64,000 bases of DNA from Aureimonas pseudogalii (GCF_014196835.1 NZ_JACIEK010000004.1:124001-188000); one strand, 5' to 3'. Shown: positions 35,992-46,164, numbered from the stretch's first letter. Notes: a model not told the origin generated them from the sequence alone. Numbers and translations are program-made.

Positions 35992-36939
35992 TCATGCGCC
36001 GGCCGTGCGGCGATGCGGTGTCGGGGTGTCGGCGCCCGGCGCGGTGTCGCCCGGCTGCGAGGACGTCTCCGTCGTGACGTTCACCTGGACGGTCATGCCC
36101 TTGGCGTCGCCAGCCTTGCCGGCATAGGTGCCCGACAGCGGCACCGCCTGGCGGGGATCGCGCACCACGGCGACGCGGATGAGGTCGCGGTTGCCGACGA
36201 TGCCGTTGGTGGGGTCGAACTCGATCCAGCCGGCGCCGGGCAGGTAGACCTGGCACCAGGCGTGGGTCGAGCCGCCGCCGAGCACCTCCGATCCGTCGCG
36301 ATCGGGCACGTAGATGTAGCCGGTGACGAAGCGGGCGGCGAAGCCGAGCGAGCGCACCGCCTCCATCATGAAGAGCGCGAAGTCGCGGCAGGTGCCGCGG
36401 GCCGACTGCAGCGTCACCAGCGGCTCCTGCGTGCCCTCTTCGTGGCGGCGCGAATAGTTGAAGCTCTCCTTGATCGCGAAGCACAGCGTCATCAGAAGCT
36501 TGCCGGTGTCGGTGCCGGCCGGACCCGCGGAGACGAAGCGGCGCGCCCATTTGCCGATCTCGTTCTGCGGGTCGGGATAATGCCGCTCCACGAGGCGTCC
36601 GAGATCGGCGGCATCGTCGCCGTCATAGGCGAAGGGATAGGTCTCGGCCCGCTTGTGGATCCGGAAATCGGGCGTCGACTGCGGCGAGTGATCGATGCGG
36701 ATGCGCGATTCGAAGACCAGCTGGCGCGCGCGCTTGCCGAAGCTCACGACGGCGACGCAATTGCCGAACACGTCATGGAACCAGCGGACCTCGCGCGGGG
36801 TCGGCTCCACCGTCAGCGTGCTCTCGAGCAGGCGCTGGTCGTAGCTGTCGCGCGGGCGAAACAGGATGCGATGTTCGCCGAACCCCACGGGTCTGGCGTA
36901 GTCGAACACCGTCCTGTGCTTCACCGCGAAGACGGTCAT
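35992..36939 (-). CDS. Transglutaminase-like protein 2 with N-terminal bacterial transglutaminase domain
   Basis: A 315-residue protein. The N terminus (VKHRTVFDYARPVGFGEHRILFRP) is the bacterial transglutaminase-associated beta domain. The core has the full triad: Cys in SARGTCRDFALFMMEA, His in STHAWCQVYLPG and Asp in IEFDPTNGIVG. The C-terminal 40 residues are Thr/Pro-rich. Such proteins are thought to be cytoplasmic peptidases or transferases; substrates are unknown. I chose MTVFAVK at 36939; upstream in-frame starts at 36954 and 36963 are possible. It is probably co-transcribed with the following paralogue. Confidence 0.87.
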   Translation of the reverse strand: MTVFAVKHRTVFDYARPVGFGEHRILFRPRDSYDQRLLESTLTVEPTPREVRWFHDVFGNCVAVVSFGKRARQLVFESRIRIDHSPQSTPDFRIHKRAETYPFAYDGDDAADLGRLVERHYPDPQNEIGKWARRFVSAGPAGTDTGKLLMTLCFAIKESFNYSRRHEEGTQEPLVTLQSARGTCRDFALFMMEAVRSLGFAARFVTGYIYVPDRDGSEVLGGGSTHAWCQVYLPGAGWIEFDPTNGIVGNRDLIRVAVVRDPRQAVPLSGTYAGKAGDAKGMTVQVNVTTETSSQPGDTAPGADTPTPHRRTAGA

Positions 36940-37140
36940 TTTCGGTCCGCCCATCCTGTCCACGAGGCCGAAGCGCCATCGCTCACCTCAATAGAGGGCG
37001 GACGGCGCTGCACTGCAAGAATGCAAACCATCGGCTTGCCTCTTTTTCGACAGGTATGACGCGAGCAACACATCGGGAAACGATCCGGTTCGATTTCCTC
37101 CCGTGACGTGGATCCGGTCGGCTCGGCAAGCGCACCCGTG

Positions 37141-38082
37141 CTAGCCGGCCAGATCGAAGCGATGACCGGTGCGGCCGGCGAAATCCTGTACGAACTGGAA
37201 GGCGACGCGGCCGGATCGGCTGCCCCGCGTCGTCGCCCATTCCAGCGCGTCGTGGCGCATTGCCGCGTCGTCGAAGGGAATGGCGGCGGCCCGCAGGTAG
37301 CCCTCCACCATCGCGAGATACTCGTCCTGCGAACATTTGTGGAAACCGAGCCAGAGCCCGAACCGGTCGGACAGCGAGACCTTTTCCTCCACCGCCTCGC
37401 TCGGATTGATGGCGGTCGACTGCTCGTTCTCCATCATGGTGCGGGGCAGGAGATGGCGCCGGTTCGAGGTCGCGTAGAAGAGCACGTTCTCCGGCCGCCC
37501 CTCGACGCCGCCGTCGAGCGCTGCCTTCAGCGACTTGTAGGACGTGTCGTCGTGGTCGAACGACAGGTCGTCGCAGAAGAGGAGCACCGGACTCTGTGTC
37601 CTTCGGACGATCGCGAGCAGCGCGGGAAGGGCGTCGATGTCCTCGCGGTGGATCTCGATCAATTTCAGGGCAGGGCGGTCGGGATCGCGATCGGCGTTGA
37701 CGCTTGCGTGAACGGATTTCACGAGCGACGACTTGCCCATGCCCCGCGCGCCCCAGAGGAGCGCGTTGTTGGCGGGAAGGCCGGCCGCGAAACGCCGCGT
37801 GTTGTCGAGCAGCGTGTCGCGCGAGCGGTCGATGCCCTGCAGCAGCGCGACCGGCACCCGGTTGACCCGGGCCACGGGCTGCAGGCCCCGCGGCGGCGCG
37901 AAGACGAAGCAATCGGCCGCCGCGAGATTCGGTTCGGTCTCGGCGGCGGGCGCCAGCCGCTCCAGCGCTTCGGCGATGCGGCGCAGGGTCGATGCGAGGT
38001 CGGCGTCGGGGGAGGGCGGCACGTGGGGGGGGACCCTTCGCATCCGTCCCGAGCGGGGCCCCGGAGGGCGGGGACGGATCAT
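37141..38082 (-). CDS. DUF815 AAA+ ATPase
   Basis: A 313-residue ATPase. Walker A is WGARGMGKSSLVK, the Walker B region is SPVLLFCDDLSFD, the sensor region reads LFYATSNRRHLLP, and SLSDRFGLWLGFHKCSQDEYL follows. This is the DUF815 (YcsG/YifB-like AAA) family common in alphaproteobacteria, whose role is unknown. I chose MIRPRPPG at 38082; its first bases lie against the divergent yajC promoter. A 201-base unassigned gap separates it from the transglutaminase gene downstream. Confidence 0.88.
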   Translation of the reverse strand: MIRPRPPGPRSGRMRRVPPHVPPSPDADLASTLRRIAEALERLAPAAETEPNLAAADCFVFAPPRGLQPVARVNRVPVALLQGIDRSRDTLLDNTRRFAAGLPANNALLWGARGMGKSSLVKSVHASVNADRDPDRPALKLIEIHREDIDALPALLAIVRRTQSPVLLFCDDLSFDHDDTSYKSLKAALDGGVEGRPENVLFYATSNRRHLLPRTMMENEQSTAINPSEAVEEKVSLSDRFGLWLGFHKCSQDEYLAMVEGYLRAAAIPFDDAAMRHDALEWATTRGSRSGRVAFQFVQDFAGRTGHRFDLAG

Positions 38083-38083
38083 G

Positions 38084-38111
38084 TTGCATTCGCATCGACC
38101 GTTCGTATATT
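38084..38111 (+). promoter_or_regulatory. Predicted promoter of yajC-secDF
   Basis: TTGCAT (38084-38089) and TATATT (38106-38111) are 16 bases apart. They lie immediately after the divergent DUF815 start and about 55 bases before yajC. Confidence 0.6.
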
Positions 38112-38166
38112 GCGCGCATCTTGCCAAGGCCGGTTGCGGCCGTTTGCGTCCCGTCAGGAGAATTTC

Positions 38167-38508
38167 ATGTTCGTCACCCCGGCCTTCGCCCAGACCGCCG
38201 CTGCCGCCGGGGGGCCGGAAAGCATCCTCATTTCGATCCTGCCCTTCGTGGCGGTGTTCGCGATCATGTATTTCCTCATCATCCGCCCGCAGCGCACGGC
38301 GGCCAAGAAGCGTGGCGAGATGCTGACCAACATCCGGCGCGGTGACACGATCGTCACCGGCGGCGGCATCATCGCCAAGGTGACCAAGGTTCTCGAGAAC
38401 GGCGAACTCGAGGTGCAGATCTCCGAGCAGACCAAGGTGCGCGTGCTGCAGGCGATGGTGACCGACGTGCGCGTGAAGGGCGAGCCCACCGCCGCCAACA
38501 CGAAATAG
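38167..38508 (+). CDS. yajC: Preprotein translocase subunit YajC
   Basis: A 113-residue single-span inner-membrane protein. The membrane helix ISILPFVAVFAIMYFLIIRPQ is followed by the conserved RPQRTAAKKR and GDTIVTGGGIIAKVTKV. YajC associates with SecDF at the Sec translocon. CAGGAG lies six bases before the ATG. The secDF gene follows after 136 bases. Confidence 0.96.
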   Translation: MFVTPAFAQTAAAAGGPESILISILPFVAVFAIMYFLIIRPQRTAAKKRGEMLTNIRRGDTIVTGGGIIAKVTKVLENGELEVQISEQTKVRVLQAMVTDVRVKGEPTAANTK

Positions 38509-38644
38509 CCGCGATCCGCGAGTCCTTCAGCAGGCCCGGTCGCGCGAGCGCACGGGTCTGATCGTTCTTTTCTGCCGCAAGGCATCGCGAAGCGCCTGAT
38601 CCCGGCTCCGGGATCGGGGGCTTCGATCCACGTTCGGAACCGCC

Positions 38645-41236
38645 ATGCTTCACTTCTCGCGCTGGAAGACCACCCTCATCTGGCTGGCGGTTCTGGCCGG
38701 CGTCCTCTTCGCGCTTCCGAACTTCCTGACCGAAAGCCAGCGCGCGTCGCTGCCCGGCTTCGTGCCCGCACGCCCGATGACGCTGGGTCTCGACCTGCAG
38801 GGCGGCTCCTACGTGCTGCTCGAGGTCGACCGCGCCTCTCTCGTCAACGACCGGCTTCTGGGCCTTCGCGAGGACGTGCAGCTGAGCCTGCGCAACGCCA
38901 ATATCGGCTTCGCCAACCTCGCCGAGGTGAACGGCGGCATCCAGTTCAATCTTCGCGACCCCAGCCAGACCGCAGCGGCGCGCACCGCGCTGGAGCAGCT
39001 GACCTCGCCGATCTCGAGCGGGCTTCTCGCCGGGGGGTCGGTGGTCGAGGCCGAGTTGACCGAGACGCAGCCGGGCAGCTTCCGGCTGGCGCTGACCGAG
39101 GCCGGCGTGAACTATCGCCTCTCGACAGCCGTCGCCCAGTCGATCGAGGTGGTGCGCCGCCGCGTCGACGAGCTCGGCACCACCGAGCCGGTGATCCAGC
39201 GCCAGGGCCTCGACCGGATCATGGTGCAGGTGCCCGGCCTGCAGGATCCCGCCCGCCTCAAGAACCTCCTCAACCAGACGGCGCGACTGACCTTCCGTCT
39301 CGTCGACGTGTCGAACGTGGCGCAGGCCGTGGCCGCCAAGCAGCAGCCGCTTCCCGCCGGCGACGAACTGCTGATGACCACCGACGAGCCGGCGCAGCCG
39401 ATCCTTGTGCAGCGGCAGGTGATGATCTCGGGCGAGAGCCTCACCGACGCGCAGGCCGGCTTCGACCAGCAGAACAGCCAGCCGGTGGTCAACATTCGGT
39501 TCGATTCGCGCGGTGCCCAGCGCTTCGGCGCGGTGACGCAGGAAAACGTCGGCCGGCCCTTCGCGATCGTCCTCGACGACAAGGTGCTCTCGGCGCCTAG
39601 CATCCGCGAACCGATCCTCGGCGGTCAGGCGCAGATCTCCGGCAACTTCACCGTGCAGACGGCCAACGATCTCGCCGTGCTGCTGCGCGCCGGCGCCTTG
39701 CCCGCGACTCTCGACATCATCGAGGAGCGCACGGTCGGCCCGGGCCTCGGCGCCGATTCGGTGGCCGCGGGCCAGAACGCCGGCATCATCGGCGGCGTCT
39801 TCGTCATCGTCTTCATGCTCGTCGCCTACGGGTTCCTCGGGCTCATCGCCAACGTCGCGCTGCTCGTGAACGTCATCCTCCTGGTGGCGCTTCTCTCGGT
39901 GCTCGGCTCCACGCTGACGCTGCCGGGCATCGCCGGCATCGTGCTGACGATGGGCATGGCGGTGGATTCCAACGTCCTCATCTACGAGCGCATTCTCGAA
40001 GAACGGCGAAACGGGCGATCGGTCGTCCAGTCGATCGACGCGGGCTTCCACAAGGCGCTCGGCACGATCATGGACGCCAACGTCACGACACTGATCGCCG
40101 CCGTGATCCTGTTCTTCCTCGGATCGGGTCCGGTGCGTGGCTTCGCCGTAACGCTGGCGCTCGGCATCTTCACGACGATCTTCACCGCGCTGACGCTGAC
40201 GCGCTGGCTCGTGTCCTACTGGGTTCGTCGCCAGCGCCCGAAGGAAGTGCCGAAGGGCTGGATCTCCTTCGTGCCGCACGGCACGCGCATCCCCTTCATG
40301 GCGGTACGCCGCGCCGCCTTCACGATCACCATCGCGCTGTCGCTCGCATCCGTCGCCAGCCTCTTCGTCGGCGGCCTGAACTTCGGCATCGACTTCACCG
40401 GCGGCACCGTGATGGAGCTGCGCTCGAAGGCCGAGAGCGCCGATGTCGCGCAGATCCGCGACGATCTCGCCACGATCGTCGAGGGCGACCTGCAGGTGCA
40501 GGAGTTCGGCTCGCCGCGCGACGTGCTGATCCGCTTCGGCACGCAGCCGCAGGATGCCGAGACGCCGCAGGCGAGTGTCAACGCCGTGCGCGGCGCGCTA
40601 CAGGCGGACTACGACTTCCAGCGCGTGGAGGTGGTCGGGCCGACGGTCTCGGGCGAACTCGCCTGGGCGGCCGTCTTCGGCGTCGGCGCTTCGCTGCTCG
40701 CGATCGCCTTCTACGTCTGGGTGCGGTTCGAGTGGCAGTTCGCGATCGGCGCGCTGCTGGCCACGGCGCACGACGTCGCAATGACCATCGGCTTCCTCGT
40801 GGTGTCGCAACTCGAGTTCAACCTGTCGTCGATCGCCGCATTGCTGACGATCGTCGGCTACTCGCTGAACGACACTGTCGTGGTGTTCGACCGCATCCGT
40901 GAGAATCTTAGAAAATACAAGAAGATGCCGATCGGCGAGATCATCGATCTCTCGCTGAACGAGACGCTGTCGCGCACCATGCTGACGGCGGTGACGCTGG
41001 TGCTGGCGCTCGTGGCGCTCTACGGCTTCGGCGGTGACGTCATCCGCGTCTTCGTGGCGCCGATGCTGGCCGGCGTTCTCGTGGGCGTCTACTCGTCCAT
41101 CTTCATCGCGGCGCCGGTTCTTATCTACTTCAAGCTGCGGCCGGAAACGATTCGCGGCGGCGACAAGGAAGCGGACGAGGCCAAGCCCGTCGTCGGAACG
41201 TCGCCGAGCCGCCCGACGCCATCCGGCACGGTCTGA
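38645..41236 (+). CDS. secDF: Fused protein translocase SecDF
   Basis: An 863-residue fusion of SecD and SecF, which use the proton gradient to pull secreted proteins across the membrane. The SecD half has LGLDLQGGSYVLLEV, a large periplasmic P1 domain and the transport-site region GIVLTMGMAVDSNVLIYER. The SecF half begins near residue 540 with FMAVRRAAFTITIAL, followed by FGIDFTGGTVMELR and IVGYSLNDTVVVFDRIRE. Fused SecDF occurs in many rhizobia as well as Bacillus. It shares the yajC promoter or follows it closely, with downstream genes 5 to 9 bases away. Confidence 0.96.
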   Translation: MLHFSRWKTTLIWLAVLAGVLFALPNFLTESQRASLPGFVPARPMTLGLDLQGGSYVLLEVDRASLVNDRLLGLREDVQLSLRNANIGFANLAEVNGGIQFNLRDPSQTAAARTALEQLTSPISSGLLAGGSVVEAELTETQPGSFRLALTEAGVNYRLSTAVAQSIEVVRRRVDELGTTEPVIQRQGLDRIMVQVPGLQDPARLKNLLNQTARLTFRLVDVSNVAQAVAAKQQPLPAGDELLMTTDEPAQPILVQRQVMISGESLTDAQAGFDQQNSQPVVNIRFDSRGAQRFGAVTQENVGRPFAIVLDDKVLSAPSIREPILGGQAQISGNFTVQTANDLAVLLRAGALPATLDIIEERTVGPGLGADSVAAGQNAGIIGGVFVIVFMLVAYGFLGLIANVALLVNVILLVALLSVLGSTLTLPGIAGIVLTMGMAVDSNVLIYERILEERRNGRSVVQSIDAGFHKALGTIMDANVTTLIAAVILFFLGSGPVRGFAVTLALGIFTTIFTALTLTRWLVSYWVRRQRPKEVPKGWISFVPHGTRIPFMAVRRAAFTITIALSLASVASLFVGGLNFGIDFTGGTVMELRSKAESADVAQIRDDLATIVEGDLQVQEFGSPRDVLIRFGTQPQDAETPQASVNAVRGALQADYDFQRVEVVGPTVSGELAWAAVFGVGASLLAIAFYVWVRFEWQFAIGALLATAHDVAMTIGFLVVSQLEFNLSSIAALLTIVGYSLNDTVVVFDRIRENLRKYKKMPIGEIIDLSLNETLSRTMLTAVTLVLALVALYGFGGDVIRVFVAPMLAGVLVGVYSSIFIAAPVLIYFKLRPETIRGGDKEADEAKPVVGTSPSRPTPSGTV

Positions 41237-41241
41237 GCGGG

Positions 41242-41640
41242 ATGGCGTCCGACACCTCGCCTGGCGTGCTGCGGGACGCGCACTACCCGCGCCGCGCTCC
41301 GGTGGATGCCTATGGCAATGGCGGCTTCCGCTTTGCCGACATGTCGCATCGCGGCTCCATCCTCTGCCTGCCCTCGGGCATCTATGGCTGGACGGGAACC
41401 GCTGAGGCGCCCTTCTCGGGCGAACGGCTGCTGAAGGTCTTCGAGGAGATGGAGGGCATCCGCTTCCTGCTGTTCGGCACGGGGCCGGACATTCGCCGCA
41501 TCCCGCCGGCTCTCGCGGACCGGCTGAAGAAGGCCGGCATCTCCTGCGATCCCATGTCCACCGGCGCGGCGGTGCGGACCTATAACATCATGCTCTCCGA
41601 AGGCCGGCCGGTCGCCGCCGCGCTCGTCGCCGTCGATTGA
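41242..41640 (+). CDS. Mth938/NDUFAF3-like protein (DUF498)
   Basis: A 132-residue protein of the Mth938 family. It shows AYGNGGFRFADMSHRGSILC, RFLLFGTGPDIRRIPPAL and a C-terminal STGAAVRTYNIMLSEGRPVA. The human relative NDUFAF3 assists complex I assembly; the bacterial role is not settled. It starts 5 bases after secDF, and its stop is followed within 5 bases by the next gene, so it is part of the same operon. Confidence 0.88.
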   Translation: MASDTSPGVLRDAHYPRRAPVDAYGNGGFRFADMSHRGSILCLPSGIYGWTGTAEAPFSGERLLKVFEEMEGIRFLLFGTGPDIRRIPPALADRLKKAGISCDPMSTGAAVRTYNIMLSEGRPVAAALVAVD

Positions 41641-41645
41641 TCGCG

Positions 41646-42494
41646 ATGGCCGAACCCGGCGCCGCGCGGCTCGATGCGGCCTATGCCGAATGCGAGCGCA
41701 TCGTTCGCGACGGCGATCCCGACCGGGCGGTGTCGGTGGGCTTCGCGCCCGCGGATCTGCAGCGACACCTCAACGCGCTCTATGCCTTCAACGTCGAGAC
41801 CGCTCGCATCCGCGACCTCGTCTCGCAGCCGTTGCCGGGCGAGATCCGGCTGCAATGGTGGCGGGACAGGATCGAGGCGGGGGTGGCCAGTGACGCCCGC
41901 GAAGGCGACGGCTCGCCCGTGGCCGAAGCGCTGCTCGATACGATCCGCCGCTTCGATCTGCCCGCCGCCGCCTTCGAGGGCTGGCTGGAGGCGCGGATCT
42001 TCGATCTCTACGACGATCCCATGCCGTCGCGCGCGGATTTCGAAGCCTATGCCGGTGAGACCGCCTCGGCGCTGATCGTGCTGGCGGCGATGGTGCTGGA
42101 TCGCGCCGCCGCGTCCGGGATCACCGAGCGCGCCGGACATGCCGGCGTCGCGCAGGCGGCGACAGGTGCTCTTCGATCCGCTGCGCTGCACCGCTCCCGC
42201 AACCAGGTCTTCCTGCCGACCGATCTACTCGCCGCCACCGGTCTCGACGCCGGGGCCTGGCTGCGCGGAGGACCGGAGACCGCACCGGCGGAGGCGGCCA
42301 TGCGTGCCTTTGCGGCGGAGCATCTCGCCCGTGCCGAAGCGGAGTGGCACCTCGTGCCCCGTGCGTTGCGTCCCGCGCTTCTGCCAGCGCGCCTGACGCG
42401 CCGCTATCTCACGGCGCTGGAGGCCGGGAAGGGGGCGTCGACCCTTTCGCCCTTGATCCGGCTCTGGGCGTATTGGCGCTGGATGCGGGGCTGA
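41646..42494 (+). CDS. Squalene/phytoene synthase family protein (NDUFAF6-like)
   Basis: A 282-residue all-helical protein of the squalene/phytoene synthase superfamily. It shows LNALYAFNVETARIRDLV and RLQWWRDRIEAG, then YAGETASALIVLAAMVL. The DxxxD prenyl-diphosphate-binding motifs of true synthases are degraded, as in the eukaryotic complex I factor NDUFAF6. Together with the adjacent NDUFAF3-like gene this suggests a respiratory-complex assembly role rather than carotenoid synthesis. I chose the ATG at 41646; a TTG at 41637 overlapping the previous stop is possible. Confidence 0.8.
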   Translation: MAEPGAARLDAAYAECERIVRDGDPDRAVSVGFAPADLQRHLNALYAFNVETARIRDLVSQPLPGEIRLQWWRDRIEAGVASDAREGDGSPVAEALLDTIRRFDLPAAAFEGWLEARIFDLYDDPMPSRADFEAYAGETASALIVLAAMVLDRAAASGITERAGHAGVAQAATGALRSAALHRSRNQVFLPTDLLAATGLDAGAWLRGGPETAPAEAAMRAFAAEHLARAEAEWHLVPRALRPALLPARLTRRYLTALEAGKGASTLSPLIRLWAYWRWMRG

Positions 42495-42583
42495 GGGTTC
42501 GCCCGCAGTCGCATTCGTGGGTGTTCAAGAATTGGGGCAGCGATCGCGGCCGCGTGAGGGTATCGGGCGGGAAGGAGATCGGC

Positions 42584-44347
42584 ATGGGCTTTCGAGCGCG
42601 GATCGAACGAGGGGCGGGGGCACTGCGTCGCGGCTTGCTGCAAGCGACTTCCCGCTTTCCCGTCACCGCGCTCCTCGTACTGGCGTTCGGCATCGTCTCC
42701 ACCCTGACGCTTCATGGCCGGTTTGCCGACGAGATGGACCCGGTCCGTCTTCTCGCCGTGCTCGCAGGTGCCGCTGCCGTGTCGCTGGCGGTCAGCCTCG
42801 CCTTCGAAGGCCGACTGCGGACGCGCCTCGCTCCCGTGGCCATGGAAGTTCTTGCTGCCGCCGCGGTCGGCGCGGCGATCTGGTTCGGGCGACCGTTCGC
42901 CATTCACGCACCAGCCCTCGTTATCTCGGCGCTCTGTGCCGTGCCGCTGGCCGCGACGCTCGGGCGCGGCAGTCCCCTGCGGTTCTGGAGCTTCACGCTC
43001 TGGGCCTGCGTCGGCGTCGCGCTCGCGTTCCTCTCGGTGCTGCTCTTCGTGTTCGGGCTTTACCTCCTTCTCGAAATGATCCGCTACCTGTTCCGGACAG
43101 ATCTTTTCGCGGACGCAGACGGCTACATCCTCACCGTCGGCGTCACGTTGGTGGGTCCGCTCTTCGCGCTCGGACGCCTGCCGGCCACGGGCGAGGACGC
43201 GCCGAGCTTCGACGTGGACGACCGGCTGGTGCGCACGGTGCGACCACTGTTCGACTGGGTGCTGGCGCCGCTGGTGCTGGCGACGGCGCTCGTGCTGCAC
43301 GTCTATGTAGGCCGGATCGCGCTGACCGGCGAAGTCCCGCGCGGCCAGATCGGCTGGATCGTCGCCAGCTTCTCGATGCTCGTGCTGCTCCTTCGGATCG
43401 CCGCCGATCCGTTCCGCGACGGCCCGAGCTCGCCGCTGCGATGGACCTTTCGCGGGTGGCCGTTTCTCCTCGCTCTGCCGCTGGCGCTTCTCGCCTATGC
43501 GCTGACGCAGAGGATCAGCGCGGAAGGTTTCACGGCGGAGCGCTACTACCTCGCGCTCTGGAGCCTTGCGGTGTTCTGCATCCTGCTGGCGCAACTCGCC
43601 AAACGCCTGCGCGGCGACATCCGCGTCGTGGCGGCGGTACCTGTCGTGTTGCTGGCGCTTTCCACCGTCGGCCCCTGGGGCGTCGCGGACACGGTAGGCC
43701 GCAGCCAGTCGGCGCGAATCGAGACGGCGTTTGGCGAGGTGCTCGCTCGAAAGCCTGCCGATCGTGTGCCGATGGCACCTAACGCCGCGCAAGTCCTACG
43801 CTCGCGTCTTGTCGCGCTCGACGAGGTGGCCGAACTCTGGCGCGTGCGATCGCTGCTTTCGGCAGAGGAGGCCAGCGATCCGCTCTGGGCAGACCGCGAC
43901 GCCGGCCTTGATGAGGTCGTGGCGCTTCTCGAGATTCGCGAGGGCCCGGACCCGAACGTGATGACGCAGATCTTCGAGGGCTGGTCGGACGATGCGCTCG
44001 ACACCAGCGGGTTCGACCGAGCTTATCTCTCGCGTCCCGTCAACCGGAGTTACGAGCCCGACCCGCGCGGCCTGTCGCTCTGGTTCGATGGCGCTCGCCT
44101 CGTGATCGATCTGCACGGTACCCGCGATCCGCTCGATCTCGGCCCCTTCGTCTCGGGGCTGCCGCCCGTGGGCGGCGAACGGCCAGCCGCCGCGTCGGAT
44201 TTCGACGGCGTCACCGTGGGCGGGCGGACGGTCCGCGTGCGTGTGGAGCGGCTCTGGAAGGACGGCCGGAACCGGCTCGACGCCGGCGCCGTCACTCTGC
44301 TTCTGCGATCGGCGGAATGGCCGGCCGCCGCTACTCTGCCGCGATAG
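42584..44347 (+). CDS. DUF4153 membrane protein
   Basis: A 587-residue protein. Residues 1-390 contain about ten to twelve membrane helices ([37 protein letters not shown]). The C-terminal 190 residues are soluble, with [18 protein letters not shown] and a beta-rich end. The DUF4153 family has no known function. AAGGAGA precedes the ATG at 42584. The last 17 bases overlap trmFO convergently. Confidence 0.8.
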   Translation: MGFRARIERGAGALRRGLLQATSRFPVTALLVLAFGIVSTLTLHGRFADEMDPVRLLAVLAGAAAVSLAVSLAFEGRLRTRLAPVAMEVLAAAAVGAAIWFGRPFAIHAPALVISALCAVPLAATLGRGSPLRFWSFTLWACVGVALAFLSVLLFVFGLYLLLEMIRYLFRTDLFADADGYILTVGVTLVGPLFALGRLPATGEDAPSFDVDDRLVRTVRPLFDWVLAPLVLATALVLHVYVGRIALTGEVPRGQIGWIVASFSMLVLLLRIAADPFRDGPSSPLRWTFRGWPFLLALPLALLAYALTQRISAEGFTAERYYLALWSLAVFCILLAQLAKRLRGDIRVVAAVPVVLLALSTVGPWGVADTVGRSQSARIETAFGEVLARKPADRVPMAPNAAQVLRSRLVALDEVAELWRVRSLLSAEEASDPLWADRDAGLDEVVALLEIREGPDPNVMTQIFEGWSDDALDTSGFDRAYLSRPVNRSYEPDPRGLSLWFDGARLVIDLHGTRDPLDLGPFVSGLPPVGGERPAAASDFDGVTVGGRTVRVRVERLWKDGRNRLDAGAVTLLLRSAEWPAAATLPR

Positions 44348-45743
44348 CGCGGGGGGCCTCGAGGCCGAGCCAGGCGCCAAAATCGGCCAGCGCCCGTGCC
44401 GCCATCGCCTGTTTCTTGGCGGTCGTCTTCTCCTTGCCCCGCAGGCGCTTGCCTTCCATCTTCGGAGCCTCGATCGGCGGAAAGAGGCCGAAATTGACGT
44501 TCATCGGCTGAAAGGAGCGCTTGCCCGGCTCGTCGTCGGCCGTGAGGTGGCCGCCCGTGATGTGGCCGAGCAGAGCCCCCATCGCGGTGGTGGGCGGCAA
44601 CGGGGCCAGCGTCTCGCCGCGCGCTTCGGCTGCGGCGAAGCGCCCGGCAAGAAGGCCGATCGAGGCCGATTCGACATAGCCCTCGCAGCCGGTGATCTGC
44701 CCGGCGAAGCGCAGTTGCGGCCGGGAACGCAGCCGCAACGTGTCGTCGAGCAGCGTCGGCGAGTTCAAGTAGGTGTTGCGGTGCAGTCCGCCGAGCCGCG
44801 CGAACTCGGCCGTCTCGAGCCCAGGAATGGTGCGGAAGAGGCGGACCTGCTCGGCGTATTTCAGCTTCGTCTGGAAGCCGACCATGTTGTAGAGCGTGCC
44901 CAGCGCGTTGTCCTGGCGCAGCTGGACGACGGCATAGGCCTTGATGTCGGGCTGGTGCGAGTTGGTCAGGCCCATCGGCTTCATCGGGCCGTGGCGCAGG
45001 GTTTCCGGTCCGCGCTCGGCCATGACTTCGATCGGCAGGCAGCCGTCGAAATAGGGCGTGCCCTCCCACTCGTGGAACTCGGTCTTGCTCCCGGCCACGA
45101 GCCCCGCCACGAAGGCCTCGTACTGCGCCTTGTCCAGCGGACAGTTGACGTAGTCCTTGCCGGTGCCCCCCGGCCCGACCTTGTCGTAGCGCGACTGGAA
45201 CCAGGCCTTGCCGAGATCGATCGTCTCGAAATGGACGATCGGCGCGATGGCGTCGAAGAAAGCGAGGGCGTCGGCGCCGGTCTCCGCGCGGATGGCCTCG
45301 GCCAGAGCCGGCGCGGTCAGTGGGCCGGTGGCGATGATCGTCTGGCCCCATTCGCGCGGCGGCAGGCCCACGATCTCCTCGCGGCGCAACTCGATCAGCG
45401 GATGGGCTTCGATCCGGGCGGTGACGGCCGCGGCGAATCCGTTGCGGTCGACGGCCAGCGCACCGCCGGCGGGCACCTGATGGGCGTCGGCGCAGCGCAT
45501 GATGAGCGAGCCCGCCAGCCGCATTTCCGCATGGATCACGCCCACCGCGTTGGCGGTGGCGTCGTCGGAGCGGAAGGAGTTGGAGCAGACGAGTTCGGCG
45601 AGCGAATCCGTGTGGTGGGCGTCGGTCGGGCGCACGCCGCGCATCTCGTGCAGCACCACGGGAAGACCGGCTTCGGCGATCTGCCAGGCGGCTTCCGATC
45701 CGGCGAGGCCGCCGCCGACGATATGGATGGGGGACTGGGTCAT
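44331..45743 (-). CDS. trmFO: tRNA m5U54 methyltransferase, folate/FAD-dependent TrmFO
   Basis: A 470-residue flavoprotein that methylates uridine 54 of tRNA using methylenetetrahydrofolate. The FAD motif [19 protein letters not shown] opens the protein. Other family segments are [19 protein letters not shown], with the conserved cysteine, [21 protein letters not shown] and [20 protein letters not shown]. The gene sits near a tRNA gene and tig. The extreme C terminus overlaps DUF4153 on the other strand. Confidence 0.96.
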   Translation of the reverse strand: MTQSPIHIVGGGLAGSEAAWQIAEAGLPVVLHEMRGVRPTDAHHTDSLAELVCSNSFRSDDATANAVGVIHAEMRLAGSLIMRCADAHQVPAGGALAVDRNGFAAAVTARIEAHPLIELRREEIVGLPPREWGQTIIATGPLTAPALAEAIRAETGADALAFFDAIAPIVHFETIDLGKAWFQSRYDKVGPGGTGKDYVNCPLDKAQYEAFVAGLVAGSKTEFHEWEGTPYFDGCLPIEVMAERGPETLRHGPMKPMGLTNSHQPDIKAYAVVQLRQDNALGTLYNMVGFQTKLKYAEQVRLFRTIPGLETAEFARLGGLHRNTYLNSPTLLDDTLRLRSRPQLRFAGQITGCEGYVESASIGLLAGRFAAAEARGETLAPLPPTTAMGALLGHITGGHLTADDEPGKRSFQPMNVNFGLFPPIEAPKMEGKRLRGKEKTTAKKQAMAARALADFGAWLGLEAPRAIAAE

Positions 45744-45790
45744 CCGCGGTTTCTAACACCGCGCCGGGGCGGGATAAAGCCGATCCCGGA

Positions 45791-45826
45791 AACGACAACA
45801 CCCGCCGGGGGAGGACCGGCGGGTGT
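45791..45826 (-). terminator. Terminator downstream of the DUF1127 gene
   Basis: ACACCCGCCGG and CCGGCGGGTGT form an 11-base-pair stem with a seven-base loop between the DUF1127 stop and trmFO. On the minus strand it is followed by TGTCGTTT, a weak T tract. Confidence 0.55.
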
Positions 45827-45916
45827 CGTGTGGTCGCCTGCGGTGGGAGGAACCGCCGGCGCTGATCCGCTCGGGTCCGTTGGGAGGAGGATGGGCCCTC
45901 GCGAAATTCTAGGGTG

Positions 45917-46060
45917 TCAGCGCGTCGCCTGGCGGGCGATCGTCGTGATGTCGGTGCGCGAGATGCCGAGGTCGGCGAGCTCGCGGTGCGACAGGCGGTT
46001 CAACTCGTTGCGGGTCTCGCGAAACCGGCGCCAGTTGTTGTAGGAGCGAACGATGTTCAT
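45917..46060 (-). CDS. DUF1127 mini-protein
   Basis: A 47-residue arginine-rich protein, MNIVRSYNNWRRFRETRNEL then NRLSHRELADLGISRTDITT. The pattern W..R..T...L..L....L.DLGI.R.DI is the DUF1127 (YjiS-like) hallmark. Small DUF1127 proteins in alphaproteobacteria have been linked to RNA binding and to phosphate or carbon regulation. The gene is too short for most automated calls. An inverted repeat lies upstream at 46165-46203. Confidence 0.88.
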   Translation of the reverse strand: MNIVRSYNNWRRFRETRNELNRLSHRELADLGISRTDITTIARQATR

Positions 46061-46164
46061 GGGAGGATCCGATCGTCTCGAAGGTCTAGGAGGAAACGGC
46101 CGGTGTTTCTCCGTCGTTCCGATGTTTGAGATCTAATCGGTTCGCAGGACTGCCACTAGACCGG

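Noticed and set aside
41646-42494. Carotenoid or hopanoid synthesis gene (phytoene/squalene synthase)
   Set aside because: The fold is right but the aspartate-rich prenyl-binding motifs are degraded and no terpenoid genes are nearby; an NDUFAF6-like role is more likely.
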